From: Anaerococcus rubeinfantis
GTDB taxonomy: Bacteria > Bacillota > Clostridia > Tissierellales > Peptoniphilaceae
Length of the DNA stretch: 64,000 bases
Assembly (NCBI RefSeq): GCF_001487145.1
Contig: NZ_LN913016.1
Location: forward strand, 1,448,227-1,512,226
Direction: 5' to 3'
This document shows, piece by piece, positions 1 through 8,144 of this stretch. Position numbers and translations under genes: made by a program. Numbering within the stretch: the first letter of the stretch is position 1; each line of letters opens with the position of its first letter. The notes under the pieces are model-generated. The model was not told the DNA's origin and did no database searches. It saw only the letters and a program-made list of their open reading frames with translations.

Positions 1-985
1 AAATAGCATCACTCATTAGGGCCTTTTTCAAATTAATTACTTCACCATTTTCATCAACAAGACCGGATTGTTTTGCTGCTGCAAGCAAGGTTCCGAGAGA
101 GTCAAACATATTTACAAGGGAGAAACTTAAAACAAGCATGGTCACTGTAAAGATTGATGACCACAGATTTTCTCCTGCAAAAAGTCCTGCAAAATCTAGG
201 TTAAAAAATGAAACTTCAAAAAAGTCATTAACTTGTGAACTTAAATTTAAACTTAAATTTGAAACATGGGTTAAGCCCATTGGTATTCCCAAAAGTGTTG
301 AGGCCAAAATTGAAATTAAAATAGCCCCTTTTACTTTTTTGTGGGTTAAAATTGCTATAAGGGAAAGTCCTATAAGTGAAAGAAGTGCTCCCATAACAAG
401 TTCTACATTTGCATCAGGACCTCTCCATTTTGCAAAATCAACAAGAGCAACCAAAGTCGCCTCGTTTCCTACAACAAGTCCTGCGTTTTTCAAACCAATT
501 ATGGTAATAAACAAACCAATTCCAGGCGTCATTGCAAGTTTTATAGAATCAGGAATTGCACGAATTATTGCCTCCCTTATTCCAAGGGCTGTTATTACAA
601 TAAATAATATTCCTGAAATAAAAACGATTACAAGAGCTTGAGAATAAGAATATCCCATTCCAAGCATAGTGGTATAAGCAAAAAATGCACTTAGGCCCAT
701 GCCGGGAGCTTGGGCAAAAGGAAGTTTTGCATAAAAAGCAACTAAAATTGTACCAATAAAGGCACCGAGACAAGTTCCTATAAATACACCGTTTGAAATT
801 TTTTGAGCCATTTGGCTATCTCCCATAATTTCAAATGGAGTTGATAGAACTTGAGGGTTAATTATCAACACATATGCAATAGTGATAAAAGTTGTGATTC
901 CAGCGATAATTTCAGTTTTTACATTAGTATTATTTTCATCAAGATGAAAAAACCTATTTAGAAAACCATTTGTTTTTGAGTCCAT
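1..985 (-). CDS. pbuG: NCS2-family guanine/hypoxanthine permease (AzgA/PbuG type), partial
   Basis: This gene runs off the left edge, so only the first ~328 residues are present (the family is about 430-480). ATG at 985 follows an AGGAGGATCC ribosome site. The translated product begins MDSKTNGFLNRFFHLDENN and is strongly hydrophobic. It carries AzgA-type signatures: APGMGLSAFFAYT near residue 95, MTPGIGLFITIIGLKNAG near 160 and a VNMFDSLGTLLAAAKQSG segment near 300. The family imports guanine, hypoxanthine or adenine by cation symport in the cytoplasmic membrane. The guanine-class riboswitch in its leader supports a guanine/hypoxanthine substrate. It is monocistronic as far as can be seen. 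The substrate is inferred from the family and the riboswitch. Confidence 0.9.
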   Translation of the reverse strand, partial: MDSKTNGFLNRFFHLDENNTNVKTEIIAGITTFITIAYVLIINPQVLSTPFEIMGDSQMAQKISNGVFIGTCLGAFIGTILVAFYAKLPFAQAPGMGLSAFFAYTTMLGMGYSYSQALVIVFISGILFIVITALGIREAIIRAIPDSIKLAMTPGIGLFITIIGLKNAGLVVGNEATLVALVDFAKWRGPDANVELVMGALLSLIGLSLIAILTHKKVKGAILISILASTLLGIPMGLTHVSNLSLNLSSQVNDFFEVSFFNLDFAGLFAGENLWSSIFTVTMLVLSFSLVNMFDSLGTLLAAAKQSGLVDENGEVINLKKALMSDAI

Positions 986-1055
986 AAGGATCCTCCTTCA
1001 TAATTTTTTTCTAATTTTAATAGTTATAGTTATTTTAAGATTAACTATCAACCTT

Positions 1056-1127
1056 TAAAAGCCATAGCTACTTATTTACGGTAAGTGGTAGAAACTCTCA
1101 ACCAAATTATGAGAATATATCGCTTTT
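1056..1127 (-). promoter_or_regulatory. Purine riboswitch aptamer, guanine class
   Basis: Read on the minus strand, this stretch matches the purine aptamer: a P1 stem (AAAGC..GCTTT), then TATATTCTCATAATTTGG, the core GTTTCTACC, then CCGTAAA, and a closing GCTATGG. The specificity position aligned with the C of GACTATG is C, which in known aptamers selects guanine/hypoxanthine rather than adenine. The core has U, not C, at the position that marks 2'-deoxyguanosine variants. The aptamer lies about 70 nt upstream of the permease start. ATAGTTA and TAACTAT arms between aptamer and gene could form the expression platform, but I cannot assign the switching hairpins with certainty. Confidence 0.9.
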
Positions 1128-1172
1128 AGTCAAAACCTATCATTTGTCGACAATTAAGATAACGTTTTCTGT

Positions 1173-1202
1173 ATTATACTACATACAACATTTCTTTGTC
1201 AA
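1173..1202 (-). promoter_or_regulatory. Promoter of the purine permease
   Basis: TTGACA (1202-1197) and TATAAT (1178-1173) are separated by 18 bp on the minus strand. Transcription would start just upstream of the riboswitch aptamer. Confidence 0.75.
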
Positions 1203-1280
1203 TATCAAATTAGTGAAATAAAGGAATATTTTGATAAATTTTTCTGAAACTTTTTGAAAATTTTGGAAAATAAAAATTAA

Positions 1281-1310
1281 AACCCAATTATTTTAGAAAA
1301 TGGGTAAATA
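1281..1310. repeat. ACCCA/TGGGT inverted motif upstream of the 1336 gene
   Basis: The arms ACCCAATT and AAATGGGT surround a short AT spacer just before the ribosome site of the next gene. A closely related block (AATTATTTTA followed by AAATGGGTAAAT) recurs at 61911-61960. It could be an operator or an RNA hairpin; no function can be assigned. The ATG inside this motif at 1300 is not a convincing start codon. Confidence 0.4.
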
Positions 1311-1335
1311 TCTATTGAGATTTTTAGGAGGACTT

Positions 1336-2124
1336 ATGAAAAAGAAATTAAAAAATAAAAATTATTTAATCGGATTAATAATGTTCATTTTGACATTGAT
1401 TTTTTCTTATATGGCTTATATTGGGGTATTTTTCTTACACAAATATAAGGATGTTTTAGAAATGTATGAAAATCCACTTGTCCCTGATCTTTCTACTTTT
1501 TATATTTGGATTTTTATTTATATTTTTTCTCTTTTATTTTTGCTTTTGCCATTTATAAAAAAGCTTTCTATGACAAATGAAGAAATATATTATGAAAAAT
1601 TGATGCCACTTTTTATTTTTTGGAATATGGCAAACGGAATTCATATAGTTATGGTAAACAATAATTATCTTATGCCAGCTCTTATAGGAGCAATGGCTTA
1701 TGCTTTGATTTTGATAAATCTTGTAAAAACTATAGACCAAAATAAGGATTTTTCTAAAAAATACAAGTACCTTATTACTCTTCCTACAGGAATTCACGCA
1801 GGCTGGATTATTTTTTTTGTTTTTACAAATATAATGATGGTTCTTTTCGAAAATAAAAAAGACCCTTATTCAACTTTTGCAATAATTATAAGTCTTGTTT
1901 TATTAATACTTGCAAGTGCTATGGTTTTATTTGTATTTAAAGAAAACAAAAATCCAGGACTTATTATTGGATTTTTATTTTCTTTGATTGGAATAATAGA
2001 AAAACAAAGACCAACATCAAGCTTTCAAAATTCTAATTATGTTGTATTTATTGGAGCTATTATTTTATTTATAACAACAAGCCTTGTCGCAATTTATATT
2101 TTTAAATTTATGAAAGAAAAATAA
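1336..2124 (+). CDS. Multi-spanning membrane protein of unknown function
   Basis: This 262-residue protein begins MKKKLKNKN at 1336, five bases after an AGGAGG; an in-frame ATG at 1300 has no ribosome site. It has a basic N-terminus followed by about eight hydrophobic segments (near residues 12-35, 60-80, 95-115, 120-135, 155-175, 190-205, 212-228 and 240-258) separated by short charged loops. I see no transporter signature, metal-binding motif or enzyme domain. It stands alone between the purine permease and a repeat element, and ends in a hairpin. The function is unknown. Confidence 0.7.
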   Translation: MKKKLKNKNYLIGLIMFILTLIFSYMAYIGVFFLHKYKDVLEMYENPLVPDLSTFYIWIFIYIFSLLFLLLPFIKKLSMTNEEIYYEKLMPLFIFWNMANGIHIVMVNNNYLMPALIGAMAYALILINLVKTIDQNKDFSKKYKYLITLPTGIHAGWIIFFVFTNIMMVLFENKKDPYSTFAIIISLVLLILASAMVLFVFKENKNPGLIIGFLFSLIGIIEKQRPTSSFQNSNYVVFIGAIILFITTSLVAIYIFKFMKEK

Positions 2125-2132
2125 ATTTAAAA

Positions 2133-2153
2133 ATCCTAGCTTTTTGCTAGGAT
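2133..2153 (+). terminator. Hairpin after the membrane protein gene
   Basis: ATCCTAGC and GCTAGGAT form a perfect 8-bp stem around a TTTTT loop, 9 bases after the stop. No U-run follows directly. A second, related ATCCTAGT hairpin followed by TTTTTTATTTT lies at about 2408-2436, on the other side of repeat element A, so the insertion may have rearranged the original terminator. Confidence 0.5.
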
Positions 2154-2159
2154 CATACT

Positions 2160-2402
2160 GTTGACAAAGTCAGTTTAGTAATCAATTATTAATTTAAAAA
2201 TAAAAATACGATACAGCCCATCTCGACTAGATAATTGTGCCTTGATTTGGCACAATTATCCCTAAAACTTAGTGCGAAATCACGAAGAAGTTTGCAAAAC
2301 AAACGTGTTTTAGTGTGAGTGAAACGAACGCATGGAGAGATCTCTTGAGATTTCTCGACTCACTACGTTCGCTCGAAATGGGTGAAAATTTAGTTTGTCA
2401 AC
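2160..2402 (+). repeat. Intergenic repeat element, full-length copy A (MITE-like)
   Basis: The element is bounded by GTTGACAAA and TTTGTCAAC as terminal inverted repeats. Inside, in order, are an AT-rich left arm, CCCATCTCGAC, a 12-bp perfect hairpin (2230-2260), GTGAGTGAAACGAACGCA, a GGAGAGATCTC palindrome region, and CGTTCGCTCGAAATGGG pairing with the left CCCATCTCGA. Element C (46755-46996, opposite orientation) has the same layout and almost the same length; element B (35184-35341) lacks the hairpin module. I see no ORF in it. Short length, terminal inverted repeats and multiple intergenic copies suggest a miniature non-autonomous transposon or a structured-RNA repeat. It fills the gap between two convergent genes. 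Confidence 0.75.
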
Positions 2403-2444
2403 AATCTGAATCCTAGTTTGTACTAAGATTTTTTATTTTATTAA

Positions 2445-3746
2445 TTATTCCAAAACTTCTTCTACAACTGGAATTGGATTTGTTTTTTCTTTTGAATAGG
2501 TAAAAGTTTGGTAAAAACTTTCTATCCATTCGTCGGTGAGTTTTTCGTCGTGATAAACTATTGCAAGGGTATCGCCCTTTTCTACCATGTCGCCTTTTTT
2601 TACTTTCATTTCAAGGCCAACTGCATAATTTATCTTATCTTCTTTTCTCTCGCGTCCTCCTCCAAGTTTCATTGACAAAATTCCAAGATTCATTGAATGA
2701 ATATGGTCAATATAACCTTCATTTTTTGATTTCATCTCTGTTTTAAATTTAGCTTGTGGAAGAAGACTTGGATCTTCAATTTGCCCTACATTTCCACCTT
2801 GGTATTCGACCATTTTCTTTAACTTTTCAAAGGCCTTGCCAGAATTTATTGCATCTTCAAGCATTTTTCTTGCCTCATTTTTATTTTTGGCAACTTTTCC
2901 TTGAATAAGCATAATCTCTCCAGCTGTTAAAACCAATTCGGTAAAATCTTTTGGACCATTTCCTTTTACAGTTTCAATAGCCTCTTTTACTTCAAGAGCA
3001 TTTCCAATTGTATTTCCCAAAGGTTGGTTCATATCTGTAATCATGGCTCTTGTATCTTTGCCAAGTTTTTTCCCAATATTTATCATGGCCCTTGCAAGTT
3101 TTTTGGCATCTTCGATTGTGTGCATAAAGGCACCCTCGCCATATTTTACATCAAGTAAAATCGTATCAGAGCCAGAGGCTAATTTTTTGCTCATTATAGA
3201 TGAGGCAATAAGAGGAATTGAATCGACAGTTGCTGTCACATCTCTTAGGGCATATAATTTTTTGTCGGCTGGAACCAATTCACCAGTTTGACCTATTATG
3301 GCAAAACCTATATCGCTCACTTGTTTTTTAAATTCTTCTTCTTTTAAAAATACATTAAAGCCTTCAATTGATTCTAATTTATCGAGCGTTCCACCAGTGT
3401 GTCCCAAACCACGTCCGCTCATTTTTGCAAGTTTTAAGCCACAAGCTGAAATAATCGGACCAAGAGCAAGAGAGGTTTTATCACCAACTCCACCTGTGGA
3501 ATGTTTGTCAGCCTTTATTCCATCAATATCAGATAAATCCAAGACATCGCCGCTTTTCATCATACACTCAGCAAGTTTTGCAGTTTCGTGATCATTCATT
3601 CCATTTAAAACTATAGCCATAAGAAGGGCTGATATTTGGTAATCTGGAATTGATTCATCCGTCACCCCATCAATCCAAAATTTTATCTCCTCATCACTTA
3701 ATTCTTTTTTATTTTTCTTTTTTTCAATTATATCTACAAATCTCAT
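2445..3746 (-). CDS. pdp: Pyrimidine-nucleoside / thymidine phosphorylase
   Basis: This 433-residue protein performs phosphorolysis of uridine, deoxyuridine or thymidine to base plus (deoxy)ribose-1-phosphate in the cytosol. The family signature KHSTGGVGDKTS lies at residues 81-92 (phosphate and pyrimidine binding), and SGRGLGHTGGTLDKLE follows near 110. Length is normal for the DeoA/Pdp family. The ATG at 3746 follows GGAGGAG. It appears to be monocistronic and ends against repeat element A. Whether it is Pdp (uridine plus thymidine) or DeoA (thymidine-specific) cannot be settled by eye; firmicute members are usually Pdp. Confidence 0.92.
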   Translation of the reverse strand: MRFVDIIEKKKNKKELSDEEIKFWIDGVTDESIPDYQISALLMAIVLNGMNDHETAKLAECMMKSGDVLDLSDIDGIKADKHSTGGVGDKTSLALGPIISACGLKLAKMSGRGLGHTGGTLDKLESIEGFNVFLKEEEFKKQVSDIGFAIIGQTGELVPADKKLYALRDVTATVDSIPLIASSIMSKKLASGSDTILLDVKYGEGAFMHTIEDAKKLARAMINIGKKLGKDTRAMITDMNQPLGNTIGNALEVKEAIETVKGNGPKDFTELVLTAGEIMLIQGKVAKNKNEARKMLEDAINSGKAFEKLKKMVEYQGGNVGQIEDPSLLPQAKFKTEMKSKNEGYIDHIHSMNLGILSMKLGGGRERKEDKINYAVGLEMKVKKGDMVEKGDTLAIVYHDEKLTDEWIESFYQTFTYSKEKTNPIPVVEEVLE

Positions 3747-3799
3747 TTTTCTCCTCCACTTAGTAAATAAATACCCACCTAGGAGATTTTAGAAAATAT

Positions 3800-4021
3800 T
3801 TACAAATCTTTTTCCAATAATTTTTCTATATTTTTATTAAGCCTGTCAAGCTGTTTAATCATAAGCCAATTTTGTGCAAATAATCCATTAATTCCACCAC
3901 TAGCAAACATAGATGAATTATTAAAAATAAGGTCTAAATCCTCTTTTTTTAAATCTTTTAATTCATAATAATCAACAATTTGTTCAAATCCTTTTTCATT
4001 TTTCCTATCAAAAATCGCCAT
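3800..4021 (-). CDS. Small protein of unknown function (73 aa)
   Basis: The start MAIFDRKNEKG at 4021 is preceded by GGAGG with a 5-base spacer. The upstream in-frame ATG at 4033 overlaps that ribosome site and is unlikely. The protein is soluble and charged, with a glycine-rich centre (FASGGINGLFAQNW) and a C-terminal amphipathic helix (LDRLNKNIEKLLEK) that could mediate oligomerisation. It lies 54 bases upstream of pdp and may be cotranscribed with it. I recognise no domain. Confidence 0.55.
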   Translation of the reverse strand: MAIFDRKNEKGFEQIVDYYELKDLKKEDLDLIFNNSSMFASGGINGLFAQNWLMIKQLDRLNKNIEKLLEKDL

Positions 4022-4077
4022 ATTTTCCTCCAATCTATATAATGATTTTACCCAATTTTATTTTTAAAATAAAATAA

Positions 4078-4124
4078 AAACGGTCTTCTTGAAAAATCAT
4101 AAAAATTTTCCAAGAAAACCGTTT
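4078..4124 (-). terminator. Terminator after the aminotransferase/permease operon
   Basis: AAACGGT..TTCTTG pairs with CAAGAA..ACCGTTT around an AT-rich centre, giving a long hairpin just past the stop of the minus-strand gene ending at 4157. A run of T on the minus strand follows. Confidence 0.7.
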
Positions 4125-4156
4125 GGGTGAAATTTTATATCGTAATCATTAATTTT

Positions 4157-5365
4157 TTATAATATTACATATTTTTTTAACCTATCTAGGGCTTCTTTCA
4201 CTTTTTCAAAAGGAAGTGCCAAATTCATTCTTATAGAATATTTTCCATTAAAAGGTCTTCCATCTTGATAAGCTACTCCAACGTCCCAGCCTTTTTTTAG
4301 TATTTCTCCAACATCAACATTCTTTTCCTTACAATATTCTTCGAAATCTAGAAAGAGCATATAAGTTCCCTCTGGTTTTGATAAACTTACTCCTTTAAAA
4401 TTATCCTTTATAAAATCATAAGCATAATTTACATTTTTAGAAATAACTTCTTTTAATTCATCTGTCCACTCATTTCCAGTTTTACTGTAAGCACCTATTA
4501 AAGCGTGCATTGATAAAACATTCATATCATTGTAGTGTGGAAGAGATGATTCTTTTATAATTCTATTTCTTAAATATTCGTTGTAGATTATATGATAGCT
4601 TCCAACAAGACCTGCAAGGTTAAAAGTTTTACTTGGAGCATATAAGGCTACTGTATTTTCGTGAGCATATTCACTTACTTGTTGAGTAGGAGTTTGCACG
4701 CTTCCGTTTAGCAAAATATCTGACCAAATTTCATCAGAAACTATTTTTACATTGTGTTTTTCAAAAATATCTACAGCTTTTTTAAGCTCTTCTTTAGTCC
4801 AAACTCTTCCAGTTGGATTGTGAGGGTTGCACATAATTGTTGCAGAAATTTTCTCATCGACAATTTTTCTTTCCATATCTTCATAATCCATAACCCAATT
4901 TCCGTTTTTATCTTTGATTAATTCAGAGTGAATAATATTATAACCATTATTTACAAGTGACATAGTAAAACCAATATAAGTTGGAGAATGAACTAATACC
5001 TTGTCCCCTTTTGAACAAAATACATTAAGAGCAGAAATCACCCCACCAAGAACACCATTTTCGTAACCAATATGGCAAGGTTTAATATCATTTACATTTT
5101 TTCTATCTTTGTGCCAGTTAATTATAGCATTAAAATATTCATCAGTCGGAGCAAAATATCCAAAAGCAGGATGTTTTACCCTTTCTATAATAGCATCTTG
5201 AATAGATGGAGCAGTAGCAAAATTCATATCAGCAACCCACATAGGAATAGCATCAAAACCATCCTTTGGTTTATCAGGACTCATACCAGGAACAGTTCCC
5301 AGCCCATCAACAGCAATAGCATCTTTACCATGTCTTTCAAGCATTTCGTCAAATTTAAACTTCAT
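4157..5365 (-). CDS. MalY/PatB-family PLP aminotransferase (cystathionine beta-lyase type)
   Basis: This 402-residue fold-type I PLP enzyme has the PLP lysine in APSKTFNLAG (Lys246), the substrate-side motif NPHNPTGRVW (180-189) and SDEIWSDI (210-217). The N-terminal IPMWVADMNF is typical of the MalY/PatB subgroup, which cleaves C-S bonds of cystathionine or cysteine or acts as an aminotransferase. Its ATG at 5365 lies inside the 3' end of the upstream APC permease gene (11-bp overlap), so the two are translationally coupled. The permease may import the amino-acid substrate. The exact substrate is unknown. Confidence 0.85.
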   Translation of the reverse strand: MKFKFDEMLERHGKDAIAVDGLGTVPGMSPDKPKDGFDAIPMWVADMNFATAPSIQDAIIERVKHPAFGYFAPTDEYFNAIINWHKDRKNVNDIKPCHIGYENGVLGGVISALNVFCSKGDKVLVHSPTYIGFTMSLVNNGYNIIHSELIKDKNGNWVMDYEDMERKIVDEKISATIMCNPHNPTGRVWTKEELKKAVDIFEKHNVKIVSDEIWSDILLNGSVQTPTQQVSEYAHENTVALYAPSKTFNLAGLVGSYHIIYNEYLRNRIIKESSLPHYNDMNVLSMHALIGAYSKTGNEWTDELKEVISKNVNYAYDFIKDNFKGVSLSKPEGTYMLFLDFEEYCKEKNVDVGEILKKGWDVGVAYQDGRPFNGKYSIRMNLALPFEKVKEALDRLKKYVIL

Positions 5366-6755
5366 AATTTCCTCCTAATGTTTTTTCAGCTTCTAATGCT
5401 TTTCTTACAATTTCTTTTTTATTTTTTTCTAAATGTTCCTTGCTAACAGCTCCTTGTTTTAATCTAAGCCATGACAAGAAAAATATAGTAACTAACATTA
5501 TCGTTGCTATAATAGCATCTTGTTGTTTTAAATCTTTAAATAGATTAAATGCAACTATTCCTGCACAAATTGATCCGAGTACACAACATATATCATAAAA
5601 AACTTTATTCATTTTTATGCTTCTATTGGCCCATTGTTCTGGATATTTTTTTGGAATTGTTAAACAACCCAAGTTCATATAAATGTTCATTAGCATTGAT
5701 GGAATCATAACTAATGAAACAGCTGCATCTAATGCCATTCCTGTTAAAATAGGAATAAGAGAAATTATATAGAATACCGCGTAAACATATACTGGATATC
5801 CTTTTTTGGTTTTTTTCTTAAATATTTCTGGAAGCCATCCATCTTCTGCTATATGTATTAATGGGTATCTAACCATTGCTAAACCTCCTAATAATGAAGA
5901 AGCAATTGCTCCAATACCTCCACCAACTACAAAAAATAAAAATAAACCTCTTGGTAGTATAACTTCAGCAGTTACACTTAAATTTTGTCCAGCTATTTTG
6001 TCAAATGGTAAAACTCCACCTGCAACATACGCCATAAGTCCATAAACTAATGATAATATAAATGTAATTATTATTATACCCAATGTAATGTTTCTTTTTG
6101 GATTTTTTGTTACAGCAGCCATTGAAACCGGAGCCATAGTAGTACCTTGACAAGCCCAGCCCATTACAGCAATCGCACTTATAAATCCACTAAATCCTCC
6201 TCTAAAAAATCCACCATCATAATTAGGATCAAAAAATTGAGAAAAATTAACTTCAGGTACACCAAATAATATAAACATTACTAATGATGCTACTAAAACT
6301 ATAGTTACTCCATTTTCAAGAATTGTTATAAATCTAGATCCACCTAAAGTTGATAGAAAGAAAACGATAATAATTATAAAAGAAACCAATCTATAATAAT
6401 TTTTAACCTGAGGCCAAAGAACACCCAAATAATCTGTTATTGCTATTGCATAACTAGACATGGCAAATCCATTTATAACTGTAATGAAAGCTGCTACACC
6501 CGAAAAGGTAGGATTAAATAACATAGCTTTCATACTATAGTCCCCACCTTCTAGTATAAAAATAGAAGGCATTACTAAGTTATACCAGTATGCAAGTAAC
6601 ATGAAAAAACAACCTATCATTACTACAGGAAGTATAGATCTACCAGTATATTGAATACCAAAACCTAAAAGTACAAATATACCTGTACCTATCGCTCCAC
6701 CTAAACCTAAACCAACTATATTCCACAGGTTAAGTTTTTTTACATTTTCACTCAT
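5355..6755 (-). CDS. APC-superfamily amino-acid permease
   Basis: This 466-residue membrane protein has about 12 hydrophobic segments. The N-terminal IVGLGLGGAIGTGIFVLLGFG is the APC-family signature in the first helix. The family exchanges or imports amino acids across the cytoplasmic membrane. It is the first gene of a two-gene operon with the PatB-like enzyme and is divergent from a MarR regulator. Two matching dyads in the shared intergenic region suggest repression by that MarR protein. The substrate is not evident from sequence; coupling to a C-S lyase hints at a sulfur amino acid (inference). Confidence 0.85.
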   Translation of the reverse strand: MSENVKKLNLWNIVGLGLGGAIGTGIFVLLGFGIQYTGRSILPVVMIGCFFMLLAYWYNLVMPSIFILEGGDYSMKAMLFNPTFSGVAAFITVINGFAMSSYAIAITDYLGVLWPQVKNYYRLVSFIIIIVFFLSTLGGSRFITILENGVTIVLVASLVMFILFGVPEVNFSQFFDPNYDGGFFRGGFSGFISAIAVMGWACQGTTMAPVSMAAVTKNPKRNITLGIIIITFILSLVYGLMAYVAGGVLPFDKIAGQNLSVTAEVILPRGLFLFFVVGGGIGAIASSLLGGLAMVRYPLIHIAEDGWLPEIFKKKTKKGYPVYVYAVFYIISLIPILTGMALDAAVSLVMIPSMLMNIYMNLGCLTIPKKYPEQWANRSIKMNKVFYDICCVLGSICAGIVAFNLFKDLKQQDAIIATIMLVTIFFLSWLRLKQGAVSKEHLEKNKKEIVRKALEAEKTLGGNYEV

Positions 6756-6784
6756 AATACACCCCTTTTAAAATTATAGTATTA

Positions 6785-6805
6785 ATAGTTAAGTACTTAA
6801 TCTAT
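6785..6805. promoter_or_regulatory. Probable MarR operator 1
   Basis: A dyad with ATAGTTAA on the left and TTAATCTAT on the right is centred on GTAC; its core TTAAGTACTTAA is a perfect 12-bp palindrome. It overlaps the -35 region of a minus-strand promoter whose TATAAT lies about 16 bp further toward the permease gene. Confidence 0.55.
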
Positions 6806-6885
6806 TTATAGTATAATCTAAGAAATCGTTTGTGTCAATATAAATTTGAAATTTTTTTATATTTTGTTTAATTAGATTGTAAATT

Positions 6886-6906
6886 ATAGTTAAAGGTTTT
6901 AACTAT
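6886..6906. promoter_or_regulatory. Probable MarR operator 2
   Basis: ATAGTTAAA and TTTAACTAT form perfect 9-bp arms around GGT. The left arm is the same as in operator 1. It overlaps a candidate -10 (TATAGT) of the MarR gene, so autoregulation is likely. Confidence 0.6.
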
Positions 6907-6957
6907 GAAGGATTGCTCAATATTAAATTATGTAGTACTATTATAATGAGGTGTATT

Positions 6958-7500
6958 ATGAAAAAAAATATATATGAAAATGAAATTATTGGAAATTGGG
7001 CTTCACTAGAAGACGATGATGATATTGCTAACAAAAAATATGATGAGTTATCTAAACTTTTAGACCCCATGTATGACTTTATTTTAGAATTTTCCAATTA
7101 TTTTAATACGAGAAGAAGTTATGAAGTTGGGCCTGAATTAACTATGATAGAAGTTCACATATTAACGCAAATTCATGATTGTCCGGGAATAACAGTTACA
7201 GAACTTGCAAAAAATTGGAAGAGAACAACTTCTGCCATTTCTCAAACTGTAAGAAAATTAATGAAACAAGATTTAGTATATAGAAAAAACTCCAAAGAAA
7301 ATGGTAAGATATTCCATTTATTTACAAGCTCAGATGGTGATAAAATTGTAATTAACCACAAAAAATTTGATAATATAAATATATTAAAATCAAGAAAAAG
7401 ATTATTAAGAAAATTTTCCGTAGATCAACTAGTTGCTTTTGATGATATCTGTGAGGAATATACTAATTTACTCAGAGAAGAAATCGAAAAATACAATTAA
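6958..7500 (+). CDS. MarR-family transcriptional regulator
   Basis: The 180-residue protein starts MKKNIYENEI at 6958, after GAGGTG. A winged-helix domain spans about residues 55-140: LTMIEVHILTQIHDCPGI, then the recognition helix region VTELAKNWKRTTSAISQTVRKL, then the wing DLVYRKNSKENGKIFHLF. MarR proteins bind palindromic operators as dimers and release on ligand binding. Two matched 21-bp dyads lie between this gene and the divergent permease operon, so the expected targets are its own gene and the permease/PatB operon. The ligand is unknown. Confidence 0.85.
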   Translation: MKKNIYENEIIGNWASLEDDDDIANKKYDELSKLLDPMYDFILEFSNYFNTRRSYEVGPELTMIEVHILTQIHDCPGITVTELAKNWKRTTSAISQTVRKLMKQDLVYRKNSKENGKIFHLFTSSDGDKIVINHKKFDNINILKSRKRLLRKFSVDQLVAFDDICEEYTNLLREEIEKYN

Positions 7501-7527
7501 AATTTTTATTTATTTTAGGAGGATTTT

Positions 7528-7932
7528 ATGATAAAAAAATTGATTAAAATTTTTAAACCTAATCTTTTTAGGGTTTTAATTTTATTTGTTTTGTATTTAG
7601 CTATGGGGGGAAGTTTTTTGGCTACAAATATGAGCGGGGGACTTCTTTTGATTGGTGATTTGGTTTTTATTTTTGTTACCTTGCTTTTTTCTGATCATTT
7701 TGACTTATATAAATCAAAAAAATATAAAAGACAATTTTTAATTACGGTAATTTTTACTATTATTTTAATAATGATTTTGTCTATGGTATTAGTAGCTTTG
7801 GATATGGATGTAAATGATTTTAAGGGATTTAAATCTATTTCTTTTAATTTATATATGTTAACTGGTGCTTATATTTTATCTTTAGTCTACAAGGAGTTTA
7901 GATATTTTTTGGATAAAAGAGCAAAAAAATAA
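7528..7932 (+). CDS. Small membrane protein of unknown function (134 aa)
   Basis: The ATG at 7528 follows TAGGAGGATTTT. Four predicted transmembrane segments (near residues 13-30, 38-57, 70-92 and 108-124) end in a basic tail (LDKRAKK). It lies 28 bases after the MarR gene on the same strand and is probably cotranscribed with it. I recognise no domain; it is not an obvious EmrE-type exporter. Confidence 0.6.
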   Translation: MIKKLIKIFKPNLFRVLILFVLYLAMGGSFLATNMSGGLLLIGDLVFIFVTLLFSDHFDLYKSKKYKRQFLITVIFTIILIMILSMVLVALDMDVNDFKGFKSISFNLYMLTGAYILSLVYKEFRYFLDKRAKK

Positions 7933-8067
7933 GAGCTATTCACTCTAAAACTAATAATAAAATAATTATTCTTATCTAATAAATTTGTTACAGATATATT
8001 ATTTTTAAAGGAGTTAGAGATAAAAAATAAGTTGCAAAAGTCCCGAAATAAAAAAGATAAGGAAATT

Positions 8068-8118
8068 AAACTGACCTTCAAAAGTTAGAAATAAAAACTA
8101 ACTTTTGGGGGTCAGTTT
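8068..8118. terminator. Bidirectional terminator hairpin (AAACTGACC type)
   Basis: AAACTGACC..CAAAAGTTAG pairs with CTAACTTTTG..GGTCAGTTT. It lies between convergent genes ending at 7932 and 8145. A closely similar hairpin occurs at 56718-56763 after another operon, sharing AAACTGACCT, AAAGTTA, AACTTTTG and GGTCAGTTT. Confidence 0.7.
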
Positions 8119-8144
8119 ACTATTTTGCAAGATGACCTTTAAAA

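Noticed and set aside
138-641. Open frame of 167 codons on the plus strand
   Set aside because: It is antisense to the purine permease, has no ribosome site, and its composition reads as the complement of membrane helices.
1300-1335. Upstream ATG at 1300 as start of the 1336 gene
   Set aside because: It lies inside the ACCCA/TGGGT motif without a ribosome site, while ATG 1336 has AGGAGG at proper distance.
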